Source: Morinoia aosen (taxonomy: Eukaryota > Arthropoda > Malacostraca > Amphipoda > Talitridae). Taken from it: 64,000 bases of DNA. The stretch is taken from positions 34,469,732 to 34,533,731 of the forward strand of contig CM059572.1 of the NCBI GenBank assembly GCA_030386875.1, read 5' to 3'. A program made the position numbers and the translations under genes. The notes beneath the pieces are model-generated. The model did not search any database. It saw nothing but the letters and a program-made list of their open reading frames with translations, and was not told the DNA's origin. Shown here piece after piece: positions 19,797 to 31,382 of the stretch (positions are counted from its first letter, which is position 1; every line of letters starts with the position of its first letter).

Positions 19797-21497
19797 GCAC
19801 GAAGGTTTTTTTGAACGCACGAAGGTTTTTTGAACGCACGAAGGTTTTTTGAACGCACGAAGGTTTTTTGAACGCACGAAGGTTTTTTGAACGCACGAAG
19901 GTTTTTTGAACGCACGAAGGTTTTTTGAACGCACGAAGGTTTTTGAACGCACGAAGGTTTTTGAACGCACGAAGGTTTTTTAACGCACGAAGGTTTTTAA
20001 CGCACGAAGGTTTTTTAACGCACGAAGGTTTTTTTAACGCACGAAGGTTTTTGAACGCACGAAGGTTTTTTTAACGCACGAAGGTTTTTGAACGCACGAA
20101 GGTTTTTTAACGCACGAAGGTTTTTCAACGCACGAAGGTTTTTCAACGCACGAAGGTTTTTCAACGCACGAAGGTTTTTCAACGCACGAAGGTTTTTCAA
20201 CGCACGAAGGTTTTTCAACGCACGAAGGTTTTTCAACGCACGAAGGTTTTTCAACGCACGAAGGTTTTTCAACGCACGAAGGTTTTTCAACGCACGAAGG
20301 TTTTTTCAACGCACGAAGGTTTTTCAACGCACGAAGGTTTTTTAACGCACGAAGGTTTTTTAACGCACGAAGATTTTTTAACGCACGAAGGTTTTTTAAC
20401 GCACGAAGGTTTTTTAACGCACGAAGGTTTTTTAACGCACGAAGGTTTTTTAACGCACGAAGGTTTTTTAACGCACGAAGGTTTTTTGAACGCACGAAGG
20501 TTTTTGAACGCACGAAGGTTTTTGAACGCACGAAGGTTTTTGAACGCACGAAGGTTTTTGAACGCACGAAGGTTTTTTAACGCACGAAGGTTTTTTAACG
20601 CACGAAGGTTTTTCAACGCACGAAGGTTTTTCAACGCACGAAGGTTTTTCAACGCACGAAGGTTTTTCAACGCACGAAGGTTTTTTTAACGCACGAAGGT
20701 TTTTCAACGCACGAAGGTTTTTCAACGCACGAAGGTTTTTTAACGCACGAAGGTTTTTTAACGCACGAAGATTTTTTACCGCACGAAGGTTTTTTACCGC
20801 ACGAAGGTTTTTTAACGCACGAAGGTCTTTTAACGCACGAAGGTTTTTCAACGCACGAAGGTTTTTCAACGCACGAAGGTTTTTCAACGCACGAAGGTTT
20901 TTCAACGCACGAAGGTTTTTCAACGCACGAAGGTTTTTCAACGCACGAAGGTTTTTCAACGCACGAAGGTTTTTCAACGCACGAAGGTTTTTCAACGCAC
21001 GAAGGTTTTTCAACGCACGAAGGTTTTTCAACGCACGAAGGTTTTTTAACGCACGAAGGTTTTTCAACGCACGAAGGTTTTTCAACGCACGAAGGTTTTT
21101 CAACGCACGAAGGTTTTTCAACGCACGAAGGTTTTTCAACGCACGAAGGTTTTTCAACGCACGAAGGTTTTTCAACGCACGAAGGTTTTTCAACGCACGA
21201 AGGTTTTTCAACGCACGAAGGTTTTTCAACGCACGAAGGTTTTTCAACGCACGAAGGTTTTTCAACGCACGAAGGTTTTTCAACGCACGACAGTTTTTTA
21301 ACGCACGAAGGTTTTTTAACGCACGAAGGTTTTTTAACGCACGAAGGTTTTTTAACGCACGAAGGTTTTTTAACGCACGAAGGTTTTTTAACGCACGAAG
21401 GTTTTTTAACGCACGAAGGTTTTTTAACGCACGAAGGTTTTTTAACGCACGAAGGTTTTTTAACGCACGAAGGTTTTTTAACGCACGAAGGTCTGAC
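19797..21497. repeat. 1.7-kb minisatellite, 17-19 bp units
   Basis: About 93 units of AACGCACGAAGGTTTTT with a T-tract of usually 5-7 followed by C, G or nothing. Variants come in blocks: TTTTTTG at the left, TTTTTC through 20.1-20.35 and 20.85-21.29 kb, TTTTTTA at 20.35-20.47 and 21.29-21.49 kb. Rare changes (GAAGATTTT, ACCGCACG, GAAGGTCTTT) mark single units. ORFs of up to 279 codons on both strands are translations of the array. Confidence 0.97.
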
Positions 21498-22044
21498 TGA
21501 ATGCAACTGAGAAGCCTATTCTGGTGGAAATAAAACTCTAAAAATGGCTACTCGCGCACGTAAAACCAATCACAAAATAACAATTTTCGTTCCCGATTTT
21601 GTTCCTTGCTTGACGGAGATTTTTTTACATCACATATATTCTTCCACTTTCAATAAATGAAAACTGAAGGATTGGTATTATTCGCAAAAAAATGTTATGG
21701 TAGGATTCAGCTCGATAAAATCTGAATATCATGATCTATTGTCGAAATTATAAACCATCATCACTATGAGCTCCTTAACTGGGAGTACAGTAATCAGTTA
21801 CAGCAACTCGGTTTCTCCTTCAAAAGACTAGCTGAAGCAAATGCAAACAGAAGTAACGGTAAAAGTTCAAACCGCTTCGCCTGGGCAGTTTCCCTCGCGT
21901 TCGCTCTTTGAAATAAAATGAAAGATTTTTTCCTCAGCTCACTTGTCGCTCAGATAATGGTCTGTCATCGCCTGCATTTAATAAATGGGAAATTGAATTT
22001 TAAAAATTAAACCTGCGTAATAGATTTTCCGGCGCATACTTAAA
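21498..22044. other. Stretch without a recognisable gene
   Basis: Nothing recognised. Confidence 0.5.
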
Positions 22045-22290
22045 ATGTTAGCTCTTTCCAGACCGCTGTCCAGAGTTTTTGTTAATTTTCGAATCTAGCG
22101 TTATAGCGTGGTACTATATTTTCGGTTCTTTGCTTAGAACGTGAAAAAAGCGTCACAAATTAAAAATCCCCAGCCAATCGAGGTGAAACATGGTTCACGA
22201 GTGCAGTTGTCTGCTCCCATGTGCTTGAGTTGACTTCGTGTGATTTAGCGCTTGACTGTTTGGTTCAGGGCCTCAAGTTCGATGTGATTA
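22045..22290 (+). repeat. Family E, copy 2
   Basis: GCGTCACAAATTAAAAAT, TGACTTCGTGTGATTTAGCG, CTTGACTGTTTGGTTCAG correspond in order to 14935-15185. Divergence is high. Confidence 0.6.
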
Positions 22291-23802
22291 AATCTGGACC
22301 AAGAATAGAAAGATGAAAGTAAAGATTTATGTCACTTTCTCAATAACTAAAATTTTGCTATGCAGTTATTGATATGTTCTAACTCAAGCGTATCAACATG
22401 AAGATCTTTTTCTTCAGATTAAAACTATCAAAGATGGCTTAAAAGTCTGTGTAAGTGAATTTATAGCCAAGAGTAAAAGTATAGCAACACATCACAACTC
22501 TAATGACAATACCCACAATCTTGACAGGTTTTCCTCACTTAAAAACACCAGTTATTAACCCCAGAATATGTGTAACACAGCGTTTTGCTTGCTTGTTTGT
22601 TTGCTTTATTGCTTACATAGTTGATTGCCAACTTGCTTGGACGAATGTTGCTCCTCCCCCTGGAAACTGTAAGCCTGAACACAATGCAACACCGCCAATT
22701 TCAATATTTTAATTACGATAAATTCTACAATACGATTTAACGATATCCGAAGTGGGCTTGCATGTATGATGTTTGTATCTATTGCATGACGCTTTCAGTA
22801 ATGGATAAGGCTAAAGGGTTTACTGGAACAACTGGAACTACTGAAATGGGGATGATATACAAGTTTCTCTGTCTCACAGGTTTGAACTTTCTTTTCGATC
22901 AGGAGTGCAGTCTCCTTCAAAGAAGAAGGTAAAGAAGGGAAAGAATGAAATATCCGCGTTCAAAAAGTCTACTTAAAAACAATTTGGACGAATAAATTAC
23001 AAGTAACTCTTAAAATTACCGGTAATTTTCGTCAAAAGAGGTTAATTATCAGTAATACTCATCGTCAGGCAGCAGTTGCTAACTCGGTCGAAGGCTTTTC
23101 TTGGCACCCGAACGCACACGAGCTCGAGCAGTTGCGCGTGTTCACAGCTCGACAACATCGGTCTCAGTCACGCCAAAGAACGGGCCATTGTGTTCCGTCT
23201 ACGCATAACCATGCGCCGGCTTATTACTGATGTCACGCACAGAGACAGGACTGACCCGATAAAGAGGTGCGCTCTATTTAAAGATCGTTCCCCATTTCGT
23301 TCTGTTCATCAGCGAGCAGTCGCTCTGATCAGTTAACAGTCAGGATGGGGTGTAATTTTAACCCAAGTGTGTTGTGAGTGACAGGTCCCAATGAGGATCA
23401 TTTTCTCGTCTATTTCAAACACACAACAGAAAAGCTGACAATGACCGAGAGTAAATGTGTGGCATGCAGTAATTCACAACACATGATCTCATCCCGAGGT
23501 GGAAAATGACACCAAAGAATGAAATTTCATTTTCCAACTGCAAAGCAGTTCGATATAAAAACTATCTGGAAGTTAAAAAACTTTATCGTTAAATTGTTTC
23601 AAACTTAAAACAAACGTATCTTAGTATTAATCAAATGCTATGTAGAACTCACCCGCAAGTAGTTAACAAAGCTGTGCAGTTTTTTCGAAAAATAGTCGCA
23701 TATTTATGTCTACATCAACTGTTGAAGACACCACTTACATCCATTTATAAAAGATCCAAAAGAGAGGTATTTTAACTGAAGACACAATTATTTGCAAGCT
23801 AC
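22291..23802. other. 1.5 kb without a recognisable gene, possible promoter inside
   Basis: No domain in any ORF (the longest has 86 codons, 23076-23336). Positions 23060-23345 are clearly more GC-rich than the surroundings and contain the core-promoter-like elements listed next. Confidence 0.45.
23275..23345 (+). promoter_or_regulatory. Possible RNA polymerase II core promoter
   Basis: TATTTAAAG at 23275-23283, with an initiator-like TTCATCAG around 23306-23313 (A at 23308, 33 bp after the first T of the TATA-like box), and a CRE-like TGATGTCA near 23229. Spacing suits an arthropod core promoter. No downstream gene on this strand is recognised, so this is a guess from motifs. Confidence 0.25.
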
Positions 23803-24334
23803 AACTGACCTGCAGGCAGGAGACACTGACCAGCAGGCAGGAGACTCTGACCAGCAGGCAGGAGACTCTGACCAGCAGGCAGGAGACTCTGACCTTCAAG
23901 CAGGAGACTCTGACCTGCAAGCAGGAGACTCTGACCTGCAAGCAGGAGACTCTGACCTGCAAGCAGGAGACTCTGACCTGCAAGCAGGAGACTCTGACCT
24001 GCAAGCAGGAGACTCTGACCTGCAAGCAGGAGACTCTGACCTGCAGGCAGGAGACTCTGACCTGCAGGCAGGAGACTCTGACCTGCAGGCAGGAGACTCT
24101 GACCTGCAGGCAGGAGACTCTGACCTGCAGGCAGGAGACACTGGCCTGCAGGCAGGAGATACTGACCTGCAGGCAGGAAACACTGACCTGCAGGCAGGAA
24201 ACACTGACCTGCAGGCAGGAAACACTGACCTGCAGGCAGGAAACACTGACCTACAGATAGGAGACACTGACCTGCAAGCAGGGGACACTGACCTACAGAT
24301 AGGAGACACTGACCTGCAGATACGAGATACTGAC
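23803..24334. repeat. 21-bp minisatellite built on the GPCR exon end and splice donor
   Basis: About 25 units of exactly 21 bp. In the direction of the GPCR gene (minus strand) each unit starts GTCAG(T/A) and ends CTGCAG, CTTGCAG or CTGTAG, so almost every junction reads CAG/GTCAGT or CAG/GTCAGA, a good 5' splice site. The first unit (24334-24314) is still coding (VSISYLQ of transmembrane helix 3) and looks like the founder. Units 2 and 4 carry TAG in the receptor frame. Because 21 is a multiple of 3, long ORFs on both strands (up to 293 codons) are array translations. Confidence 0.93.
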
Positions 24335-24862
24335 GCAGAGCACCTCGCCGAAGGGCCAGTAGTGCAGCACGATCACGGACACGACGGTGGCGGGCACGCA
24401 GAGCACGACCATCAGCAGGTCGCCCACAGCCAGGTTGACGATGAAGAGATGCATCACGGAGGACAAAGCTCGGCCGCCCGTCACCACGGCCCACAGCACC
24501 ATCCAGTTGCCCGCCAGACCCAAGAAGAAGGTGAGGCTGTAGAGCAAACACAGCAGCAGGAGCGGCTCAAATCTGGACTTGATGCACGTCTGGTCCGAGT
24601 ACAGGATGTCCAACTGGCTTTGGTTGAGAGGGCAGTTGTCGCACTTGAGGTGGATTTCCTCGATTTCGCCTAGTGGGTAGCTCGAATTGAATGAGGTGTA
24701 GCTCAGAATCTGGGGCATGAACCGGTCACAGTACCTCAATACGTCTTGAACAGATCTCATGGTGTAAGGGATCTCGTCTTCGGTGGTCTCAGATGACACG
24801 TTGCTGAAGAAGGAACGGTTCTCCGCCTCGTAGGCAAGTGTGAAATTTGTTTTCACTGACAT
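24314..24862 (-). CDS. First coding exon of a rhodopsin-class peptide GPCR (partial gene)
   Basis: Plasma-membrane receptor, 183 aa in this exon. Start ATG at 24862, preceded by an in-frame TGA seven codons upstream. The extracellular N-terminus is about 98 residues with five N-glycosylation sequons (N6, N15, N21, N59, N80). TM1 is about 99-125 with the GN pair (N119); TM2 about 134-166 with LAVGD (D148); then the WPFG motif of the first extracellular loop (169-172) and C176, the conserved disulfide cysteine at the start of TM3, followed by ISYLQ. The likely donor is CTGCAG/GTCAGT with GT at 24313-24312. A break after a PYLQ-like motif would fit orexin/allatotropin-type receptors, but that intron position is from memory. 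TM3-TM7 are not found in this window. Subtype unresolved: the NLFIVNLA-like TM2 and WPFG suggest the neuropeptide receptor group. An alternative donor after C176 (TGC/GTCAGT) also exists. Confidence 0.85.
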
Positions 24863-25469
24863 TGTGGAGAAAATCTTTCACTTGGAAACGAAGCACAACG
24901 TTTGCGATAACTATTCTCTTTGGAAAACACTCTGTGCCTTAAGAAGTTTCTAAGAGTCTACTTTTGTCATTTCAGTCACTACATGCAAGCTGACATGGTC
25001 TCATTAAGATAAGTTAAGTTATGATAAGAAAGATTTTAATGGAGATACATTAAATTGAAACGCAGTTGTTACACGATATATCACTTAATAATGCTCTTTG
25101 CGAGTTTTACGTCCTGCAAAGAATAAAATTTCACAAAAGATTAGTGTTTTAAAATGCGTAATGGATACTTTGCCGAATGCATTAAATTTCTGCTCTAGCC
25201 CTGTTACAAACGAAGTCGGTTCTCATGACGCTGACAGCTTTTCGACCCTCTGACAGCTTACTCGCTATTCTCACCCTAAGCATTCACACATTGGAAGACG
25301 AACCATTTTCACAGTGCGAAGTGTTTTTTATTTGGTTGGGCGACTTGAATTGTATCAATCAAAACGGCTGTTGTACAAAATATTTGCACCACGAATTTTT
25401 AATCACAAAACACGTTTTACACGCACAATTACAATGACACAATATCCACATTCAGTATAATTGATTGAG
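24863..25469. other. Upstream flank of the GPCR exon, no other gene seen
   Basis: AT-rich. May hold the 5' untranslated region or promoter of the receptor, but no convincing core-promoter motif was identified. Confidence 0.4.
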
Positions 25470-25770
25470 TATAGGAAAGTTTTAGCCTCCCTTTACTACA
25501 AAGAAGATGTTCCAAGAGAGGAAGAATGATGGCACCATTTAATATGGAGTTTAGGAAACGCAAAATCTATGGAACAAGGTACACAAATACAGGAAGCTAA
25601 GAAATAACTCCATGGAACAAGATAAAAGTTGAAGAAGAAAGTAGTAGGTGCTGAAAATCAGGACAGCAGTGAACTGAAAAAGGATGGCCCGTGACAAAAC
25701 AAAAAACCTGTTATATTTAAACAAAAAGAAGGCCTACCTTACCTCTATAGTTCGAGATCACACTCAGTAA
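25470..25770 (+). repeat. Family A, copy 5
   Basis: TTTTAGCCTCCCTTTACTAC, ATGTTCCAAGAGAGGAAGAA, GCACCATTTAATATGGAGTT, AAAAGTTGAAGAAGAAAGTA, AGGTGCTGAAAATCAGGACA, AAAGAAGGCCTACCTTACCT. Truncated before the 3' terminal signature; the middle has lost the GTGTGTTCCCACAC segment. Confidence 0.9.
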
Positions 25771-26894
25771 AAAGAAAGAGTATGGTGCACATCAGTATCA
25801 TTTTTAAGCAATAAGAAGGCTTCGTATTACATCATCGATCTATTAACCCTGGGCTGGCTAGCCACATGGACTTATGGACCATGGCTATAGTCCTCTGAAG
25901 TTTACTTACTGAACACAAAAATGTGTTTAATTTAAACCTGTAAAATCTAGTCAACTGCTGACTATGAAAACATGAACATCTTGAGTTGCTAGTAGACGAC
26001 TGATACCAAATACGAAAACGCGATCGACAGCGACAATGGAAAATTGACAAAGCGAGAGCACTTAGGCAAAAATAGAATCTTTAAAAATAGGGACTGACGC
26101 TGAGAGACGTCGCCAGTCGAAGCGTGTCATCGACGCTGGGTTCGATGTACCAATTATTGTTCCTCGCCGTAGCAGCACCTGACAGGCAGCTCGGATGCTG
26201 AGGTCTGGGAATGTCTCTCTGTTTTAACAGTTAATCGGTAGATTCGCATCCACAATATGAATAGCCTCGTTCCATTTAATGATATAATAATGTAATTTCA
26301 AAAATAAAACTTCTCACACTTCATTCTAGGCACGAACTTTATTCTTTGAGAAGACTGCATCTTGAAAATGCACTTGGCGTCTTCAATGAAGTTTCAAAAG
26401 ATTCATTCATGAAACTAAATATGCAGGGTTTTCCATAGTGCCAACCGTTCAGAAGAATTTTGTTATTACCAGTCCGTAAACGTTTATTTGTATCAAACAT
26501 CCCGTCACACATCAAACGTACCAAAATGTTTTCATTTACGATGCTACCACATCGTGAGCGAAGTCGAGGTAGCATTTGTGGCAAAGCATTAGTGTTTACA
26601 TACACTAAAATGACCTGTTAATAGAAATTATAACCGCCACTCACCAAGTTTGGCAGATAAATTTACAATCCAAAACCATATTTTCTGATGGTATTCAGGT
26701 AAATTTTCTTTGACAACAAAACCTACACTACAAGAGTGCAATTTCTACGACATCACGTAACTCATCAAAATATACTCACACAAATTCGCCAGAATATAAA
26801 ATTATTCAACACCACAATGCACCATCATAATTTTCTGACGTTTTATTAGCTATTCACATAGTTCAAACTCTATTAATGGCCGTCCAATCCCTCA
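25771..26894. other. 1.1 kb without a recognisable gene
   Basis: ORFs of 72 and 88 codons on the minus strand, no domain. Nothing else recognised. Confidence 0.5.
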
Positions 26895-27300
26895 ATTAGG
26901 AGCAGGGCTTAGATAAATTAGTTTCAGCCTCCCGAGCCACAATAAAGATGCGCAAAGAGAGCATGGATGAAGGTACCAATTAGCAAGGAGTTAAACTGTT
27001 AAAGGAACGCTGAATATAAGAACAAGGTATGTTCCATACTAGACCCTCTGCGCATAGGAACAGTAAGTTGAGAAAGAAGCTTATGAAGCGAGATAAAAGT
27101 TGATGAAAGAAAGAGTAAGAGGTGCTGAAAAATATAACGGCATTGAACCGACAAAAAATTATCCTCAACGAACCAAAAAACCTTTTGATCTCGACAAAAT
27201 AAAAGCCTTTCTAACTCTCGACTCGGAACTTCTTATTTTCTCCCTGGGTGTGCTAGTTTTATCGATACAATAGTTGCATTCCCCTGAGGGGATTAGGAGC
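26895..27300 (+). repeat. Family A, copy 6 (nearly full length)
   Basis: AGTTTCAGCCTCCCGAGCCA, AGAGAGCATGGATGAAGGTA, AAGGTATGTTCCATACTAGA, GCGCATAGGAACAGTAAGTT, GATACAATAGTTGCATTCCC and a closing CCTGAGGGG. A good representative for defining the family ends. Confidence 0.9.
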
Positions 27301-27605
27301 ACACCGCATTAAAATGTTTCACAGAATAACCGTGGACTCAAACACGAAGGCCTTTCTCCCATTAGATAACAAAAAACAATTCAAAAAATAGGGTCTGAAA
27401 TTATTTTTGTTACTGCGCAGGTAATTTTACATTTCTCCTATTTCAGGTTCGTTCATTTCTGGTATTAGTTCTCGGTTCATCTCTGAGTGTGGCGCGCAGA
27501 ATCGTGACAGCTGTTTGCAAGTTTTGCCCTGGGTTTGCCAGGGTGCTTTGTATCTTTTTCTATAGCAAGAGAGCAAATCTTCGCAATCTCCCGCACCTTC
27601 AAGTT
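27301..27605. other. Spacer between two family A copies
   Basis: Nothing recognised. Confidence 0.5.
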
Positions 27606-27935
27606 ACGATGATTAGATTAGATTATTAGTTAGTTTAAGCCTTCCTACCCGCAGCAACAAATGCGATCCAAAGAGAGGAAGGAAAAAGGCACCATTTAGT
27701 ATGGAGTAAAGGGAACGCGGAATCTATGCAGAAAGAGCATAGAAACAGTAAGATGAGAAAGAAGTTCATGAACAAGATCAAAGTCGAAGAAGAAAGTATG
27801 AAGTGCTGAAAAAACAGGACAGCAGAGAACCGAAAAAGATGGTCCGTAACAAAACAAAAACCTACGTTATTTTTTCAAATTGAAAGAATATCCTAACCTT
27901 TAGCTCGGGCCCTCACATAGTCCCGGAACTATTAC
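27606..27935 (+). repeat. Family A, copy 7
   Basis: Begins at GATTAGATTAGATTATTAGT, then TTTAAGCCTTCCTACCCGCA, CCAAAGAGAGGAAGGAAAAA, CATAGAAACAGTAAGATGAG, AGAACCGAAAAAGATGGTCC, CTCGGGCCCTCACATAG. The last about 50 bp are missing. Confidence 0.92.
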
Positions 27936-28489
27936 AACCCTACTTAATGCAAGAAACATTTTTCGAGTTTTTGATTAATATTCGTTCCTTTCTTTACCGA
28001 ATACGTAATTTATTCAGACTTAATTATGAATGTGGCACGTTTCCCGTCAAGCTTTTTCCAAAACTTAAATCATAAAATTCATCCGCAGCGAATTATCTTT
28101 TTACTTCTTACGTGCTCTTGGTGGTTTATTAATATTTCTTCTTCCGAGGTCGCTTCAATGTGAAATTAATTCCGCCGACGCAAAAACAAAATCCGTTTGC
28201 TTGGTTCCACGCTGAACTTCTCATTCGACCACGCAACGTCGCTGCACCTACCACCTTTTCCGATGATGACACTGAGACTACCCAGTTTGCACATGTCTTA
28301 TTTGTATTCTAGCTCCTCTTATCCTAAGCTATACCCAATTTTAATAAATTCTGATCCTTTCTCCTGCAGAATATCGGCCCTTGAATTAACACAATCGTGA
28401 AAGATTTTTCAACAAGTTCCTAACCTTTGGGTGAGATTCTTCGCTCATTCAAAACACGGGACGTTACACTCTCATATTTTTTAACATGT
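27936..28489. other. Stretch without a recognisable gene
   Basis: A 67-codon ORF without a domain; otherwise nothing. Confidence 0.5.
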
Positions 28490-28690
28490 AAACTGCGGCG
28501 AGTTAAACTGAAGTTCAATATTGAACTCAAATTAGATTTATCTTTGGAGACCAATTTTTAAAAAAACTAACATCAAATAGTGCGTGGCTTTATTTAGTTT
28601 TGATTTCGTATTTATGGAAATAAAATTTTCGACCGCTGATCGGTCAGCAGCATAATGAAATCCCCGCAGTGACCACAGGTGGGTCTCTTC
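28490..28690 (+). repeat. Family B, copy 2
   Basis: Starts AACTGCGGCGAGTTAAACTG then AAGTTCAATATTGAACTC; ends GCTGATCGGTCAGCAGCATA then ATGAAATCC and GTGACC. Best match is 52588-52760. Confidence 0.8.
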
Positions 28691-29324
28691 GCAGGAAACA
28701 TGTTAAGTGTTTCCTAACGCAACACATGAAATATTTCAGGTGCCCTAGCCAATAGCTTACGTGCGTGAAATAAGCAACTACTTTTTGTTAATCTCTGATC
28801 TAATGGCTATGTGACTGAGAGAGACGGTGCGGGTACTCAAGACACGGTCGTCAAACTTCGGCCTAAAAAAATAAACACATGACTAGCCGCGTTCTTTCCC
28901 GTGATGACTCAAGCTTCCAACGTTTCTCGTCGAAGTTTTCTTACTCAAGTTTAACTGCAAAGGTGATTGCAATATCAGTATATATATGATCGTTCGATAG
29001 AAAATGATAATGTTTTAATTCTTAGCATCCATTCCTAAATTGTTACCAAACATATTGCAACGTACATACATGTTTTCGTTTGGTATAATCTTGAACAATT
29101 CGCATTACAGTATTTCGTTCCTATAATTTGTATAAATAAGATCGCATCACTTTGAAGAGCGTCGGTCAATTCTATAGGTAATAAGGGAAATAAAAACCTG
29201 GAGATAAGGCTCACAATTGCGAATATCAGGTCGGCGATCTTTTTGATCCTGCTCCGTGTCGCACCGGAGAAACGTGACGCCGGATTTTCAAACTATTTAC
29301 TGGTCGAAGCGGCGAAGTTGATTT
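28691..29324. other. Stretch without a recognisable gene
   Basis: Nothing recognised. Confidence 0.5.
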
Positions 29325-29493
29325 GTCGACTTCGTGCTACTCTACGATCTATTTTGCTACTCTACGAGTATCCAAATAGAGTATCCTCTATTTGGATACT
29401 CTACGTGCTACTTTTCAGTCCAAAATCCTTACGTGGGAGCTTTGCGAGCATAATTTGTAACAGAAAAACAGCACGTAGAGTAGCCACGTCGAC
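29325..29493. repeat. Nested inverted repeats
   Basis: Inner hairpin 29366-29401: perfect 16-bp arms (GAGTATCCAAATAGAG / CTCTATTTGGATACTC) around TATC. Outer arms: GTCGACTTCGTGCTACTC then TACG (29325-29346) against CGTAGAGTAGCCACGTCGAC (29474-29493). TACTCTACG also occurs three times as a direct repeat between them. Confidence 0.85.
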
Positions 29494-31382
29494 TTGGAGC
29501 TTACGATGTTTACTGTACCGCAACGAAGAAGTAAATTATAAGAAACCTGTATCGGCGACACTTTCCTAAACTCATCAACGTAGCGGCAGCGAGCGCTGCT
29601 TCAAAGCAAGTGATCACTCACACCCCAACCTCCCTAAGAGCCCAAAACAGCCTTTGGGTCGTCAGCGGCAGCTATTTATTTTAGGAGCATCTATCTGTTT
29701 GCTATAGAACGCCTCGTCCTAACAAGGTATCGATCAACCCATCTTTGCGGGGACAACGCACACCTGATGTTACCACCCGCATCACTTCACGCGCACTCCC
29801 AGGCATGCAGTGACATCGTATATGTAGATACGTGTACACCAGTTGGTGTGTACTCGAGTATTAGATGTACAAACTTTAGCCAAATCAACTCACACGAAAA
29901 CCTATGTACTCCACGCAAGCTCACTCGTAAGTCCACAAACTGACCAAAGAGCAACCAGACATCTTACTTCACGTTTAAAAATTCACTTTCTTATGTCCAT
30001 GTGAACCCACGAAGAACGCCCAAACTATGTATTTGTTTCACTTTTCAAAATTGACTTTCATTCTTAAAGAGAATCTGCTAAATGTCCAAACAATTTCACA
30101 AGAGCTTGCACCCTTTGTGCAAGGTTGAGCGACACACCAAAATGCGCCGGTTGGTCGGCTGGGGCAACTAACTAACAATGGAGGCAAGTAACAATCAATT
30201 GAACTTCGTCGTTGACTTCGCACCTTGAGAACACCTGTGTGCTGAAAACATTGAAGACTACTGCTCAGCCTGTGTTATTTACTCACTGAGTACACTGACC
30301 TTTGCTTGCTTCGTGTTTGTTCTGAGTGTTTGCCTTCTTCCAATTGGTTAGAGAACGTATATAGTCTAAAGAGTTGAATTTCGAGCATGTATAGATATGG
30401 TTGGCATCTAATCGATCCTCAATGTCAGTCTGACTATGTGGTGCGTAGCACTGTCACCGTCAGCACCGGCACGTCTGATTATGATTAAAATTAAGTTTAA
30501 TTGCGGTTAAATATTTACCGTAAGATAATCTGATGCATTTTGCTGAGGGTGAAGTAAACCGTTCCCACCTCCTTTCACTAGAAAGCGTTGCTCATTGAAG
30601 TAATTTCGGACACAAGAGGAACAGTTTCTTTATAAAACTTTTAGTTTTCGGGGCTAAAATTGCGGATTAATTACGAGTAACTACTTAAAAATGCCAGCAA
30701 AAACAGATAAAAACAAATACTTGATTGCCCAGACTGCGCACAACCGAGATTCAAGATAAGGCTTACGGTTCATAAGAACTACCGAGAAAATTTTGGATAT
30801 TTTGAATTTAATCCAGTTGCTTAAGAGGCTAAAGCCTCTTGAGCCTGACACTAATTATGGATCTCAAAATCTATGGCATGTACTTTATCTTCTCCAGAAT
30901 ATCAGCATTATTCTCGGAATAGCAAAGCGATGCCGATAATGCACAATGCCGAACCACGCTTCAGCGAAACTGAGAAATGAAGCATTTCTGAGCTACCGTA
31001 CATCCGACATTAGGCATACGATCTGGCAGTATCAGGTGTCTTACTGTAGAACGAACTTCCCCACAGCCTAAAAATCCCTCATTCAATGGTAGAGTTTTGT
31101 CTTAACTATAACCGTATTCAGTTACACACACTGAAAATGAAGTTATGAAGGACTTCCTCTCGTTACTCTTCATTGCTTAATTTCCGATCCAAAGTTCTGA
31201 CAGCGTGCATGACATGATCTCTTGTAAGCTTACACACAGTGTGAGTAGATGTATGGTAATTAAATAAAAATTGCGCCGGCAGATACTTCCTATGTTACTT
31301 TAAATATCGTTTTCTTTATGTAAGTTTTCAATATTACTTCAAACAGCATTTCGTTATTTTGATTTTATCAAGATCATGCGAG
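29494..31382. other. 1.9 kb without a recognisable gene
   Basis: ORFs no longer than 61 codons. No repeat family recognised. Confidence 0.5.

Noticed and set aside
20015-21506. ORFs of up to 279 codons on both strands
   Set aside because: Translations of the 18-bp array (KPSCVE / NLRALK repeats); frame follows T-tract length only.
23792-24673. 293-codon plus-strand ORF with DLQAGDS repeats
   Set aside because: Antisense shadow of the 21-bp array and of the GPCR exon. The GPCR frame has conserved TM motifs, this one has none.
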